64,000 nucleotides of DNA from Mermis nigrescens (Eukaryota > Nematoda > Enoplea > Mermithida > Mermithidae): the NCBI GenBank assembly GCA_036768485.1, contig JAVLUZ010000825.1:210846-274845 (forward strand), given 5' to 3'. A model generated the notes under the pieces. It ran no database searches. It was not told where the DNA came from and saw nothing but the letters and a program-made list of their open reading frames with translations. Position numbers and translations under genes: made by a program. Below are positions 48,039 to 59,776 of this stretch, piece by piece. Position 1 is the first letter of the stretch. The number at the start of each line of letters is the position of its first letter.

Positions 48039-48201
48039 AGTCCGCGTCACACGAGTTTGTGCATAAGTTTTAAAAACCATATTCGACAATAAGCTGACAG
48101 ATTGCGATTATAGCATTGATCTTATATATAGTAATCGTAATATGTCGGCCTATTGCCGATCATTCTTAAAATTTATGCCTAAAGTTATGTGAAACAGACT
48201 A
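48039..48201. mobile_element. Short inverted-repeat element (MITE, R5)
   Basis: TAGTCCGCGTCACACGAGTT at the left pairs with TAGTCTGTTTCACATAACTT read from the right. GCATAA, TTTTAA and GATTACGATTA are shared further in. It is about 163 bp, with TA at both borders. A relative lies at 51137-51293 (CTGTTTCACATAACTTTGAG). Confidence 0.6.
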
Positions 48202-48549
48202 TAAAAAGGCGTCTCTTTGAGCATAAATAATTTATTCCAAGCAGGTTCTGGCACGGTTTTTGTGCAGTCACCGGTTTATTAAGAGCATCATTTCTTGCTG
48301 CGCAAATGTAAAGATTATAGTTGTGCAAAGATTGGTTTCGGACTACCAATGGCGAACCTTTATTTAAAATTGTTACATATAAGGAATCGCTAAAATACAA
48401 AAATAAGACTTATTAAAGCTTATAAGTAAAACATTTGTAATCGGAAGATATGTTCCATGAATAATATGCATTGTGAAAATGAAAAATTGACAGAAGTAAA
48501 TGCTCGGTTGAATTTATTTAATAAGGTGTCAAACAACTAGCCTTAAGTG

Positions 48550-48804
48550 ATGTACTGTAATTTTTTCTTGGCATGTTCAAGGATGTTTGCGCCATGGGCT
48601 AAGGTGAAAGAAAATTTGTCCTTTTTACCGAACACCCTGTTGTGTGTATGCGATTTATTGTCTGAAAAGGCTACAAAGCCAATTCTTAAACTTAAACGAA
48701 GCATAATAACTTGGCATACTGAGAAGCCCGGCTCTATTTCGCCGGAATTGTTTTTCAAAGTGCCCGATCACTCTCACCTTAGACTTAGAGAGTCAGGAAA
48801 ATAA
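48550..48804 (+). CDS. Orphan open stretch, possible exon
   Basis: An open frame of about 80 codons has balanced composition, including FAPWAKVKENLSFLPNTL and Trp-His-Thr-Glu-Lys-Pro-Gly-Ser-Ile, and ends in TAA. An AG near 48580 could be an acceptor in phase 2, but no good phase-2 donor follows. It could therefore be a last exon of another transcript, a degraded coding fragment, or chance. I recognise no domain. Confidence 0.25.
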   Translation: MYCNFFLACSRMFAPWAKVKENLSFLPNTLLCVCDLLSEKATKPILKLKRSIITWHTEKPGSISPELFFKVPDHSHLRLRESGK

Positions 48805-48926
48805 GTTGTTATCTCTTTTAAAACACCGTTGTACGTACTTGACTAAAAGGTACGTAGGTCCCCGATTCCAAAAGTAGGTACGTCAATTCTTTTTACGAAT
48901 GTTATATTTTCAAATTTAAAATGTAG

Positions 48927-49079
48927 TGACCTTCCGTTCAAATTGCGAATGGGCGAAAACGCAGCGGACACTATTTATCACTTAATAGCTTCGACGCACT
49001 CTTTGACTCCACAGGCTTCTGAACAAATACGACGGATATTGCGTTCGGCGGAAAGAGGTCAATTGGAGCCAATGTCCAA
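48927..49079 (+). CDS. Candidate internal exon (phase 2/2) of the unrecognised gene
   Basis: The acceptor AAAATGTAG ends at 48926. One base completes a split codon, and then the frame reads DLPFKLRMGENAADTIYHL and SLTPQASEQIRRILRSAER, two amphipathic helical stretches. GTGTCG at 49080 could be the donor, leaving two bases, so the 153-bp exon is symmetric. It fits between the exons at 44360 and 59482 without changing frame. AGAG|GTCAAT earlier in the frame is a better-looking donor but in the wrong phase. GC content is above the flanks. The family is not recognised. Confidence 0.45.
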
Positions 49080-50221
49080 GTGTCGCTTAGAATGCGTAAC
49101 GCACATTTTTTATGCTAATTTTTTATATAATAATTTTCGGATAAGGGAATTTATAATGTAAAAAAGGCTTATAATTTACAATTTCTATAATTTGGAATTT
49201 TTAAATTTCTATTTTATCGGTATGAATCTCTGTAATTATTTAATTAAATCACTTTCAAATAATTTTTAAGCGATCTCATTTTTAGACGCTATGTATTTCT
49301 CTAATTTCTTTTACATATATAAGCTTACTAAGGCAAATGCGATATTACATCCACTGCGAATTTTACATAGTCAAGCTCTATAGTCCGTTTCACACAACCC
49401 TCCCGACACGAACCATTGTCTCTTACATTTATTCGAGCCCTTTTGCACTGAATTTCATTTACATGAATTAGGCTACAAAAGTGGCTTGTAAATATGATAC
49501 AGTTTTGTGAGTGGACAAGATTAAAGATCATTCTCGATCGTGCTGTAGAATATAATTTTTGTGGTATTAGTTCAAAACACTTTGGTAACCGCTTTAAAAC
49601 TTTTTTTGAAAAGCCCCGGAGATAATGAAGCAGCCTATAAAAGCTTACGGTCAATAAATAAATTAATTCAACACAATTGAGGAGAATGTTGGCTAACAAC
49701 GTCTAAAAATCGTTCATTGAAAGACGCATGCTTACAAAACAGATTTCTCCATTAATCGGCATCGAATTATTCGCTAGATTGGATCGCGCCAAAAATCGTA
49801 ATCAGCGTTATTCGAATTGTAATAAGTAATTTAGCTCAGTGAAATTTTTTACAACGCCTTAATTTGCCTTGAAACAATTATTTATAGTTTTATATTAAGA
49901 CTTAACTTTATGAAAATGAGAAAATGAGCGGTTTTTAAGTATCCGATTAAAACTATATAATGTATCATCGTGGAAAATTTTATCTGAATCGAATTAGTAC
50001 AGTAAAGGAATTTATCTCCTCCACGATAGCTTTACGAAGGATATGCTAAATGAAAAATATTAACGTTATGAATCAGGAAAAGTGTACGTAGCATACATGT
50101 CAGCTTGTCACAATGAGGGTCGATTTTTTTGAGAATTTCTATTCACCATTACCATCTGATAGCATTATGATTTTTAAAATTTATATATTCGCTGCTCAAA
50201 AACACTCATATTGCGTATAGG
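49080..50221. other. Intronic region, no further exon recognised
   Basis: AT-rich. A minus-strand open frame at 49328-49699 shares a short stretch (ACATGAATTAGGCTACAAAAG near 49460) with 39425-39450 (ACATGAATCGGGCTACAAAAG), so part of it is repeat-derived. Confidence 0.4.
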
Positions 50222-50455
50222 AACATTGGTGGGCGGCACCCAAATTCTGGTGGGTGCAAAATTTTCAAAGGTAAAAAAATGGCCTTAGTGGTATGGCGAA
50301 AAAACCCCATTTTCAACGTTTCTCATCGAGCACTATCCATTTACATCAAAAAATTGCGAAAAAACAGAAAAAATTTCAAAAATTGAATTCTTAGGGGGTA
50401 TTTTGGTTCCTGGGAGGTGCATACCCCCAACCCCAGCACCCCCCACGCCCAGGTA
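50222..50455 (-). mobile_element. R2-type element
   Basis: It runs from GAACATTGGTGGGCGGCACCC to CACCCCCCACGCCC, with GGTATGGCGAAAAAACCCC and CGTTTCTCATCGAGCACTATCC inside. This matches the reverse complement of the 56372-56612 copy closely. Confidence 0.7.
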
Positions 50456-53400
50456 TGTGTAGGACTGTTTGCGGAAAAATTTTATTCTTATAAATGCTCG
50501 ATGCCTTTAACTTCGCTTCAATCTGGCTTTCGCGAATACCGTTGCGTATTTCTAGATAGTAGGTTCGTGACAGTCATAGCCAGTTGTCTGAAAAATCACA
50601 CCATTCCTATCTCTTTCTTGCAGTGGCGTATCTGGCCTTGGGGGGGGCGAAAATTTTGAAGTTGGATATCTCAACAGCTACTTATGAATAGGCAAAAATA
50701 ATGGTGTTTTGGAGCTTGTCTCAACGAAATCTATTTAATAGAGAAGAGAAAACTTTTTTAAACATCAAATTTGATTTAAAACTATATTAAACAAATATGT
50801 CGTACATAAATAAATTAAATAAATAAAACCCAAAGCGCCCAAAAATTTTGGGCTTATCAACTTAAAAGGTATGTTAAAATCTATTCTAGCGGTCTTTCAG
50901 AAAGGCTTTAAGATTTCCAATTTTTTCCTTTTGTGAACTCTTGTAAGAAATTATTCATACCTCCAAAGTTTCCAAGGGACTAGTCCCCCAAATCCCCACC
51001 ACTGCTAAACCACTGCTTTAATGGCAAATTAATCCAAGTACGTTTATTCTAATTTCTGAAAAAAGGATTAAAGTCTTCCAAATTAACATTTTTCACTTCA
51101 TTAAGATTAAAATATTATGCAAGCTAAGCTACTAAAATCTGTTTCACATAACTTTGAGCATAAATCTTAAGAATTCTCATCGACAGTAAGCCGACAGATT
51201 ACGATTATTTCAGACATGCCATAATACAAATTTTTTACCTAATTTTCGGTTTTAATTCTTAAAGATTATTCTCAAACTTATCTAAAACAGACTATAATTG
51301 TAGATTGATCGTGAATCCGAATCTTCCTTCGATCAAAACGTTGAACAGCAGATTCAGCACATAATATCGAGCTTACAGCCAATAATGAAGTAAGCCTGAT
51401 GTTTCGAAAATGCACAATATACTCGTACATTAGCAACTTGATTACCCACAACGTTATGTTTTCCAGAAAATTTTAATTGATTGTAGATACATAAACTGTC
51501 TCTATAATGTACAAAAAAATTTTAGATACCGAAACCCCAAGCTTTAGGTGCTGCTTGTGCTTGGTGCGTAAACTTCACCTTTGGCCCTTGTGGAGTCGCC
51601 ATATACCAGTTTAACATTGCATTTTTTGAGGCTGCTCAACAAAGTTTCCACATTTAAATGCTGCTTAATTTTTTGTGATGTTTAAGGGTGCTATACATTA
51701 ATTATATTAAAAATCTGTGAAAAGCAAGATTAATTATAATACGACTTGCAGAGAACTTTAGAAAAGAGAGCAGTTGTTAAAACAGTAACCTCAAGCGGTG
51801 GATTTTTTTAATGCTTTACATGCTACCGTGCATTATTTTTCCAGTCATCAAATATTTAAAAATTTTTAGACTTGCACTTTTACCGAACATCATCAACAGA
51901 TAATATACTTCAAACCGTAAGTTTACTTTGAAGTCATTCTATTCCTTTCCTAAGTCTTTTTTAATGTCCAGTCATTCATTCAGTTAGCTACGAAAGACAC
52001 ATTCCGTTGTGGATTTTCATCTTGATTTCATTAAGGGTTGATCGTCAAAATTTCGAAAATATGCACTAGCGATTTTGCATGATGAAACGGCATTTTTCCA
52101 CGCATTGTCGCTTGTAATGTATGATAAAACACAAAAATTAATTGATTTGATGAAAGGTTTTATATTTTTACTCTTTATAACTCAATTTTGCTGCCTTTCA
52201 CGTATAACAAGACAAAAACGTACATAGTATAAAAATCCACCGGCAACTTTTGATATTTTTATCCCTTTAAACCCAATTTTGTAGCTTTCTGGAAATACGC
52301 CATACAGAAATAATGTATATATTTTTGAAGGGAAATGACAGAAAATTTCAAAATCTTTATCGTTTAACACACACCGTTTACCTTGTTCCAAAACAGCGTC
52401 CTAGTGAATCACTTTATTGGCATTTTCTTCCGATCTACCTTATCCCTGTATCTAGAACTTTGTCTAGCCTCATTTTGGCTCTAGTTGCATCGTTTTGAAT
52501 GGTTCAGCTCTATGGAAAGTTATAGAGCAGTAAGAAATAAGCATTTTTTGGCTAATTTACATTGATATCACAAAAACTTAAAATGAGGAAATAGCGTTCT
52601 AATAAAAAGTTTAGGGCTTTATTCCTTTTCAGCTTTTCAAATGCTTTATTCCTTTTCAGCTTAGTTGTGTCTAACTAACAGAGCCGGAATCTGCTTCTTC
52701 ATATTTTTGCATCGATGTTCACCAGACGCACTGTAATAGTTTTTTACACTTGTAACTCTTTCAACAATATCTTTCATGAAATGCAACATTTGTATTTAGA
52801 AAGAACATAAACACTTGCAAAAACGAAAGTAATAAATGCCAGAGTATGTAAAGAAGGTGTAGCTTAACATGGACTACAACGGCGTCCTATGATGGTGCCC
52901 TTCGACTGCCAACAAAACATCAACTTTTTAAGCCCAACTTTGTACCTTTCTGAAGATGACGACTGCAGAAAATTTTCAGTGGGCAGAAAATTTTAGCTTG
53001 AAGAATGATTTTAATATTCCAGCTAAAAATATGGACTTAAATAATAAAACTTATTTTCTTAACAAAAAATTCTAAAAAAAATTCAGCGGGAAATTTTCCA
53101 CCTTTACCCCTCTGGATACGGGTCTGCATGAAACGTAGCCAATACGTTCAGCGGTACCTGTTTGTGTTCTACTGCTGCATGCCAGCGCATGTTGTTAATC
53201 ATCATTGCTCTTTCAAATTTAAACCTGAGGAAAAGCACTTGTTCTGCTGAACTTTTTAAGGTTAGTGGATTTTAAAGCGATTATAACGCTCCATTGCTTG
53301 ATTTCGAATAGAATTAGCCGAAGAAAAATTAGCGAAGAAAAAATAGAAAAGAAAAATTAGAAAGATTTAAAAAAATAGAGATTAGCGAAAAAAAACGTCG

Positions 53401-53510
53401 GTTTTTCAGTACCTTAGGTGTTGTTCCGAATATCATAAGAGCAGAATATTAATTTAAATAAGCGTTCGTTGTACATGTTCAAATATTTTCATCGGGATCT
53501 ATGCATTTAG
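50456..53510. other. AT-rich region, no gene recognised
   Basis: It contains the R5-type element at 51137-51293 and degraded repeat text near 50630-51000 (TAGTCCCCCAAATCCCCACC). No convincing exon is seen. Confidence 0.45.
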
Positions 53511-53838
53511 TCTAAACGAAAACACAATCTGCGATGCAGGTTTCGCCATCTACCTCAGAAAACAAATCGTTGCTCTGACTACGGCCAAAGCCAGCACATT
53601 CGTCGGCTCTGCCATCAAAAACAATTTTTTCAAACGCCAGATTTCATCTATTCTTGACGACATCTTCGCGAGATTTCGTGGAAAAGTGTTAGTGCTTCTT
53701 AGACCACTTATATTTGAAAATAGAACTGCTGCGAGAGAATTGTACCTTTGTCCCGTCTGCCTTGTGCGCGAAGCTACTATGTACATATGTGCATTTTTTT
53801 TTCACCTTTACATTTGCCTCAGCTCTACTCTTCATTAA
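53511..53838 (+). CDS. Orphan open stretch without ATG, possible exon or element remnant
   Basis: After an AG at 53510 the plus strand is open for more than 100 codons and is GC-richer than its flanks. It includes AIYLRKQIVALTTAKASTF, Ile-Ser-Ser-Ile-Leu-Asp-Asp-Ile-Phe, and Cys-Pro-Val-Cys. It begins in phase 2, like the neighbouring candidate exons, but I see no donor in the matching phase. The antisense frame (53550-53786, 78 codons) is also open, so strand choice is uncertain. The family is not recognised. Confidence 0.25.
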
Positions 53839-53919
53839 TTATAACTTCAAAAATTACGTAGGTATATACCCAGAAATTTTATGAGCAAAGGCCGTAAGCA
53901 TTGAACAAAATTCGTGAGA

Positions 53920-54052
53920 CTATATACGGGTAGCAGCCAAATACTGGGGGTTCGATGCGGCAAAATTGTCAAAAATGCACCAAAAATTCAAGGTTTTTGG
54001 GGTCGGCCGGTTTCTGAGGGTCGTAATCCCTCAGACCCCACGCCTGCGCATG
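53920..54052 (+). mobile_element. R3-type short element
   Basis: ATATACGGGTAGCAGCC, AAATACTGGGGGTTCGATG, and an end in CCCCACGCCTGCGCATG. It is related to 56195-56355, with the same CCAAATTCTGGGGTTCGATG. Confidence 0.5.
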
Positions 54053-55196
54053 AGATTATCATTTTTCCGAAATTCTAACATTTAAGATTAGCTTTATATT
54101 TCTTCAGTTCTACAAGTTTGTGCGTAGATTCCAAAAAAGCTTGCATGCGCAAATGTACAGTTAGGGATCTGGACCGGACATGCGCGTGGGGAGCTTATTT
54201 CAAGAAGCGCTTTAAATTGACATGAACTTTGGATTACTATAGCTTTTACGCTAATTAGTATTTTAAAAGGCTAAGTAATTTTGGTCAAAAAGCTCTCTGG
54301 CTGAATTTTTCATGTTTGATTGGCTATACTGTGCTTATATTGCTATGATAAAATATGCACGTGTGAAAGGGAGAGATTCTGGCTTGTCCCCTTTGAAGCG
54401 CAAAAAACAAGATTTTTTGTAAAAAAAGAAGGCTACGGCTACAACCGGATGTTACTACAGTTGAAAAAGTGCTCGGAGTCGATCGAAAATGTAAATTATG
54501 GTTGTTGTTGTTATGCGTGTCTTCACATCAATTTTTATGGCCGTTCTAGCCGAAGACTCTTCAGCTGACTATGGTCATTCGTGCTGTGTGCCAATGGGTT
54601 GGACCTAAGAATGCAAAAGAGTCAAAACTATACCAGAAATTTTATAATCGACATGTTTTCATTTTTTGCGGTTTTTTGGTTACGAATAGAGTTCTATGAG
54701 AAACGTCGCTGGTTTTTGATAAGCGTAGATTTTTCAGAATTTTAATTTTTTTCAATTTTTAGGACCCCTCCCACGATACCGCGGAACTGAGGCACTGCCT
54801 ATGCAAGCATGTACCCCGAATATGTTGACCGTGACGCGTCATTTCTTCCCTACATTTAAAAACATTTTACTACCATGCTCAAATTCGTGTTTACAGTGTG
54901 AATAAAAAATGAGTGGCATGTTGGACCTTAAAGCTTTTCGGATACTTGAATAAAAACGCACTTTATTTTGTCAAAAAGCTCATAATCTCTGTCAGAACAA
55001 GGTGAAGTCCCAGCTGTTGTTGGTTTATAATCGAAATGTAAAAATTGTTTTTTACAGCGCGGCAGATTTAAGTGTGAAAAATATACTTTCGCAATAATGC
55101 ATGTAGCTCCAACAGAAAAGTGTTATTGAACACGGTTTGTTTTTGAGTAATTTGTTCATCATTGCCTTCTACCAAATTAAATCGAATTTTATTCGT

Positions 55197-55394
55197 TTTT
55201 TAGAAGATACGTATGAGCGTTTTTATTTATGCGGAAATTTTAGATTGCAAGAATGTTGTGCAGAGATGATGCAAGATGTGTCGGAAGTTCTCAGCAACGA
55301 GTTGTCGTTTTTTCGTCTCATGCACACCGGCCGATCGCCTGGCTCACGCAAAAAAGTACCTATATCTATTCATTCGAGTCCCGCTAGTGCGTGA
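55197..55394 (+). CDS. Orphan open stretch, possible terminal exon
   Basis: A pyrimidine-rich acceptor (ATTCGTTTTTTAG) ends just before an open frame with YERFYLCGNFRLQ, Glu-Met-Met-Gln-Asp-Val-Ser-Glu-Val-Leu, and a basic stretch before a TGA. Composition is coding-like. The acceptor phase (1) does not match the phase-2 exons of the neighbouring gene, so it would belong to another transcript or isoform. I recognise no domain. Confidence 0.25.
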   Translation, partial: FLEDTYERFYLCGNFRLQECCAEMMQDVSEVLSNELSFFRLMHTGRSPGSRKKVPISIHSSPASA

Positions 55395-56190
55395 TGAATG
55401 AGCCAGAATTTTTTATAGCTGCTTAGTACCACCTTAGAAAACGTGAACAAAAGTGCTGAAAAATCAAAATCTACATCGGCTCTTTGTTCTTTCTATGGCG
55501 ATTCATTGGCTCGCAACGAAGATCATACCGAAGTTCAAGTAAGATTATGGCGAATTACACTGACGAGATTTTCCGCATGCGAGAAAATGCTTATAAATAA
55601 GTAGAAATTTTTTTAGGACAAAAAGTGAAGTCTTTTAGCGCCATGGCCCTCCTACTGAATTTAAAGAGATTACTCAAGTATTGAAAGTCGTGTGGGGTTA
55701 AAATAAGGCTAGACAAAGTTGTAGGCGCTTATAGTTTATAAAAATCAGATACGTATATTAGGGCGGGCTGGGAGTCAGTTCAGCAAATTTTGGAAATACG
55801 AGTAATGTTAACTAGTGTTCCTCAAAGTAAAAATTTATAATTCCTTAAGCCCATTTGGAAAACCGCCAGAATGGATTTTAGCTTACTCAGAGCTGATAAG
55901 ATCAATATTTTAAGGCGATTCGCGCCTAGTTGGCTAGTGTTTTTTTACTTTTTTCTTCCAAACAGTTCTAGTAACACGTAGCAAACATGTCATAATTTTC
56001 TAGCCGTTTCCACACAATTATTTATTTTCCGTATTCCTTTTCTTGGCAATTCATCAGAATTGAGTATAAAACAACTGAAAAAAATGTTTTTTAAATTTTT
56101 TTCTAGTGTTTAAATATCACTGAAAAATACTCCATTTAGCAGTCGTCGAGATATCTGACTTGAAAGTTTTCGTCCCTTCAGAAGGGCAGT
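55395..56190. other. Degenerate repeat text, no gene recognised
   Basis: Near 55860-55940 it resembles 29890-29975 (AACCGC(C/T)AGAAT, GAT, TTTTAGC and a following GCGCTTCGCGCC-like motif). No exon is seen. Confidence 0.4.
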
Positions 56191-56194
56191 TACT

Positions 56195-56355
56195 TACATA
56201 GGTGTGCAGCAGCCAAATTCTGGGGTTCGATGGGGCGAAATCGCCAAAAATAACACTAAAATTTCAATCTGTGGGTCGATCGATTTGGGGGAGGGGTCTT
56301 TCAGATTCTCGGAGGAAAGCGATCCAGACTCCCCTCCGCGGACGTCCCTCACGCT
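56195..56355 (+). mobile_element. R3-type short element
   Basis: GTGTGCAGCAGCCAAATTCTG, GGGTCGATCGATTTGGGGG, and an end CGCTTAAGCGTGATTACC. It is immediately followed by an R2 element. Confidence 0.55.
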
Positions 56356-56371
56356 TAAGCGTGATTACCAC

Positions 56372-56612
56372 ACCTGGGCGTGGGGGTTAGGGGTTTGACC
56401 CCTTCCCCCGAGAACCCAGAATACTCCCCCCAGAATTCAATTTTTCAAATTTTTTTGTTTTTTTCGCGATTTTTTCAAGCCGATGAATAATGCTCGATGA
56501 GAAACGTTGAAAAATTGTGTTTTTTCGCCATACCACCATTTTTAAGGCCATTTTTTGACCTTTGAAAAATCGTGCACCCTCCCCCTAGAATTTTGGTGCC
56601 ACCCACCTATGG
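56372..56612 (+). mobile_element. R2-type element, best preserved copy
   Basis: It runs from CTGGGCGTGGGGGTTAGGGG to CCCCCTAGAATTTTGGTGCC. Its core is ATGCTCGATGAGAAACGTTG, TTTTTTCGCCATACCACC and TTGACCTTTGAAAAATCG. It is about 240 bp with GC-rich ends and an AT-rich centre, and no coding capacity. Confidence 0.7.
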
Positions 56613-56859
56613 TGGTTACATACCTGATGAGTGGTATTACGAGAAGAAAAAAGTGATGCATTAATTTGTCAGCACACAGTGCAAATCAAGTTATAATCTT
56701 GACAAGTTTTGTTATCGCTTCCTATTTAATATCTTGCGCCTAATGCGATAAATTTTTCTTTCCTTTTTTCTTGACACAATGTTTTATTTTTGGCCCTTCG
56801 TTCACAAATTTACCCTATTTTCCATAGAAAGTAGTTCATTTTCAATAGGATCTAGGTCT

Positions 56860-57315
56860 GCCCATGCTTGTACGTGTATTAAGTTTGAATCTACAGCATG
56901 AGATTCCGAGGGGAAGGGTGTCATGCCCAAAAAAATTTAAAAAAGCGCCTTTTTAGGCTAAAAACGATGAGTACGCGTCAAAAACACTGTTTTTTGTTGT
57001 TTCAGCCAATGCTCGTTCTTTCTAAAGCATATAAACAGGAAAAAAATTTCTAACAAAATTCGAAAAAAATTGAGCAAATTGAACAGAATATAGCCAAAAA
57101 ATGTGTATATGCGCGAAGCGCCGAGAATTCGAGACTCTTGAGCAAATAGACAGCTAAAAACGCTTTAAAAAGCTTCTTTTAAACGAATTGTTAAAAAATT
57201 TCAGAAACTTTTGAAAAATCGACAATTCTGGGGGAGTCGCAGCCATTTTTGCGAGGGGTCAGTTGCCATCCAGCGGGGGTCAACTCCATCCCCCCAAGAA
57301 CATGTATGGTAGTAA
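56860..57315 (-). mobile_element. R2b-type element, reversed
   Basis: CCGAGGGGAAGGGTGTCATGC, GCGCGAAGCGCCGAGAATTC, GAGCAAATAGACAGCTAAAA and a right end with GGTCAACTCCATCCCCCC. It is the reverse-orientation relative of 40085-40545. Confidence 0.5.
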
Positions 57316-57539
57316 GCAATCATTTGTTTTCTTCATTCACAACTGATTCTGATCGAACACTCGACTCGTGTGGCAAAATAATTTTATGTGGATGCAGAGT
57401 AGCCCAGCTGATCAGGAGACGAACGAGGGCACAATTTCTCCAAGAATGTGGAAAAAGGAGAGAGGCGAAGCTGCTGATTCGTCGTCCCCTACCAACATGT
57501 AAAAACACATCTACTTACATATATTTGGATATTTCTCCA

Positions 57540-57785
57540 ATGTGACCGTACATGTATCAGGGGGGATGGGGAACCCCCACCTAAAGTCGGACGTCCCCCC
57601 ATCCCCCAAAGCCAGAAAATTTTCGACCCCCTTCCCCCGATTTTTGGAAAATATTGAAATTTTGGCCGTTTTTCGGCCGTTTTTCGGCCGTTTTTGGCCG
57701 AAAATTGGAGATCATTTAAACCCCTCCCCTAAAAATGGCCGGGATTCCCTCCATTTCGAGCCCTTACATGTATCAATGTCACTTT
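57540..57785. repeat. GC-rich repeat with short CGGCCGTTTTT tandem
   Basis: ATGTATCAGGGGGGATGGGG at the left and TTACATGTATCAATG at the right. Inside, a TTTTCGGCCGTT unit is repeated about three times at 57660-57700. It has the layout of the other short GC-ended elements. Confidence 0.5.
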
Positions 57786-59481
57786 AAAGTTATAAGGTAT
57801 ACATAAGTTTTTGAAGCATTCTGTCAAGTTGGCCGAAAAAGTGCGAAAAATCGAGGACTAAAGCAGAAATCTAATTTGAAAACGCGTATGATTAAAAAGC
57901 TGCCGGTAATTAAAGTTTTTTGTGTGATTCTTTTTTTACACATAAAAATAGATTGACACTATGCGAGGTCGTGTTCGCACATGGGCGTGAAGGTCTGCGG
58001 TATGGACCAGACATGCACGTCGGAGGTTTGGGCGGTCTAGACCCCCAAATGGAAAAATGGAAAATTTTGTGTGGAAAATGAGGTAATACGGAGGCCAAAA
58101 ACGGATGGAAATCCTTAATTTTCTTCAAATGTGCTTCGAAGTGACCAGAAACTGTGTAATAACGTATTTTCAAGGCTATTTCAGCGCTTATGTTAGTTTT
58201 TTAGGTCATTTTAGCCCAAAAAAACAGTTCGATTCTTGCCTCCCCAGACCGGCTGACCCCCTACTTCAGGGGACGCCTCTGAACTTTTAGAGATTTAAAA
58301 GCGCTAAAATTCTGTTGCACTACGTCTCTTCTGAATCTAGAAAGGTTCAAAGGACCTCTAAAAAGATCCAATAAGTACAAAGGCTTCTATTGCACCAATA
58401 ATCTAGTGGTTCAGTGGTTAAGAGGTCAAGATGTACTTGGTGCAGTCATTTCTAGTGGACGATTTGCTCCTTTAATAAACGATTTTGTAGCTAAAACAGC
58501 ATCGATTAAAGATTTCGCGAACCAGATATAGAATTTTTCATTTCTAGCTGCGTATCTGGAGGAGGAGTAATCGATTACTTTAGCTTAATCGCTCCAAATT
58601 TAATTTTTATTTCATTTGTGATCGTTGCTGAAAATAACCCTAAAATAAATTCTTGTGTTTTACACTTTTCTGCAAAAGTGAAATGTTTTATTAACTATGC
58701 AGAAAATGCGCCAAAACGGAAAGAATCATCACTTTATTAGTGTATACCGCTCTATTTTTCGTCGAAAATACGTCGCATTAAAGAAAAATGTACACCTCTG
58801 AAGCATTGAACCTCTAGGAAAAAACCTCTGATCATTTGAAAACCCAACCTTTCTTGAAGTCAATGGTGCAACACCTCTAAACCTGCGAAGCGCACCTCTG
58901 AACACCACTGGACTACTGAACCTTTGAATCGATGCAACAGGCCCTAGATCGGCCATGTTGTGCACCTAAGGTCTACATTCATAATTTAACAGAGCCCCTG
59001 AAAAAGTGCAAATTAAAAGTTTTTTCAAATTCAGAACACTCTTTACTGTATCTGCTGCTGACCAAACATGGTCAAGCTCGAATTTTGTGGTTACAAATGT
59101 TTTAAGAGATAAAAAATGATGATATCAACAAAAACCATTTTTCGACATTCATCCTTTGGCATAAAAAAATCAGAAAATAATTTTAAAATTCACCTTTTTA
59201 TCATTAAATGCCTCAAGTTTTACCCTCAGTTCAGGGTTCACTCGAACTTATAATTGAGTGCACAAACTAAAACTCATTTTTTTCCCTGAACTCCGTCAAC
59301 GCTCTAGTATTTTTAACATAATTAATTAGAAACAAATTTTTGGAGGACGCATTCGGTTTTTCGAAAAAATAAGTAAGCGTGTCGTTGGATCGGCGTATTG
59401 CGTAATTCATTATATAGTATGCATAATTCGAAATGCTGAGTATAAACTTGACTTGATTAACTTTTCCCTAAATATTTTAAG
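57786..59481. other. Intronic or intergenic region before the last exon
   Basis: It has a GC-ended repeat near 57975-58270 (GACATGCACGTCGGAGG ... ACTTCAGGGGACGCC) and a stretch with repeated CACCTCTGAAC/CCTCTGAA motifs (58280-58950). No exon with splice borders is seen. Confidence 0.45.
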
Positions 59482-59776
59482 TTGTGGTGGTTTTCGTCTG
59501 ATTCCCATCACCCGAGTGACAACAGCATCGGATGAAGAGGAGATCGGCAAGTGGCCAGGCGCCGAAGAGCAGCTGGTCAGCAGCGACGACGACTTTGACG
59601 ACGGCGCCGATGCATTGACGTCGTCATTGGAATCGATGCACACGGCCAGAGCACCGCCGCTGCGCTTTTTGGTCAGCACCAGCGTTGACAATTGGCCTCC
59701 TAGTCCCAGTCCAAATGCTCCTAGGCATCAAAGCACTGATCCGCAGCGTCGCAGCTCTTCTATCGAAGAAGTTTAG
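59482..59776 (+). CDS. Terminal exon of the unrecognised plus-strand gene: acidic Ser-rich tail
   Basis: The acceptor CCTAAATATTTTAAG is followed by one base completing a codon (phase 2), then 97 codons and a TAG at 59774-59776. The stretch is much richer in G+C than the surroundings, with strong codon-like third-position use, so I am confident it is coding. It includes Gly-Gly-Phe-Arg-Leu-Ile-Pro-Ile-Thr-Arg-Val, then ASDEEEIGKW, SSDDDFDDGAD, a Pro/Ser segment, and a C-terminus Arg-Arg-Ser-Ser-Ser-Ile-Glu-Glu-Val. The acidic Ser clusters look like casein kinase 2-type sites, and the basic-Ser end like a kinase site, by motif only. Phase fits exon 48927-49079 or 44360-44613. The family is not recognised. 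Confidence 0.75.

Noticed and set aside
58395..58460. tRNA-like stretch (GTGGTTCAGTGGTTAAGAGG)
   Set aside because: It resembles an A box, but there is no B box at the right distance and no cloverleaf or anticodon arm that I can fold.
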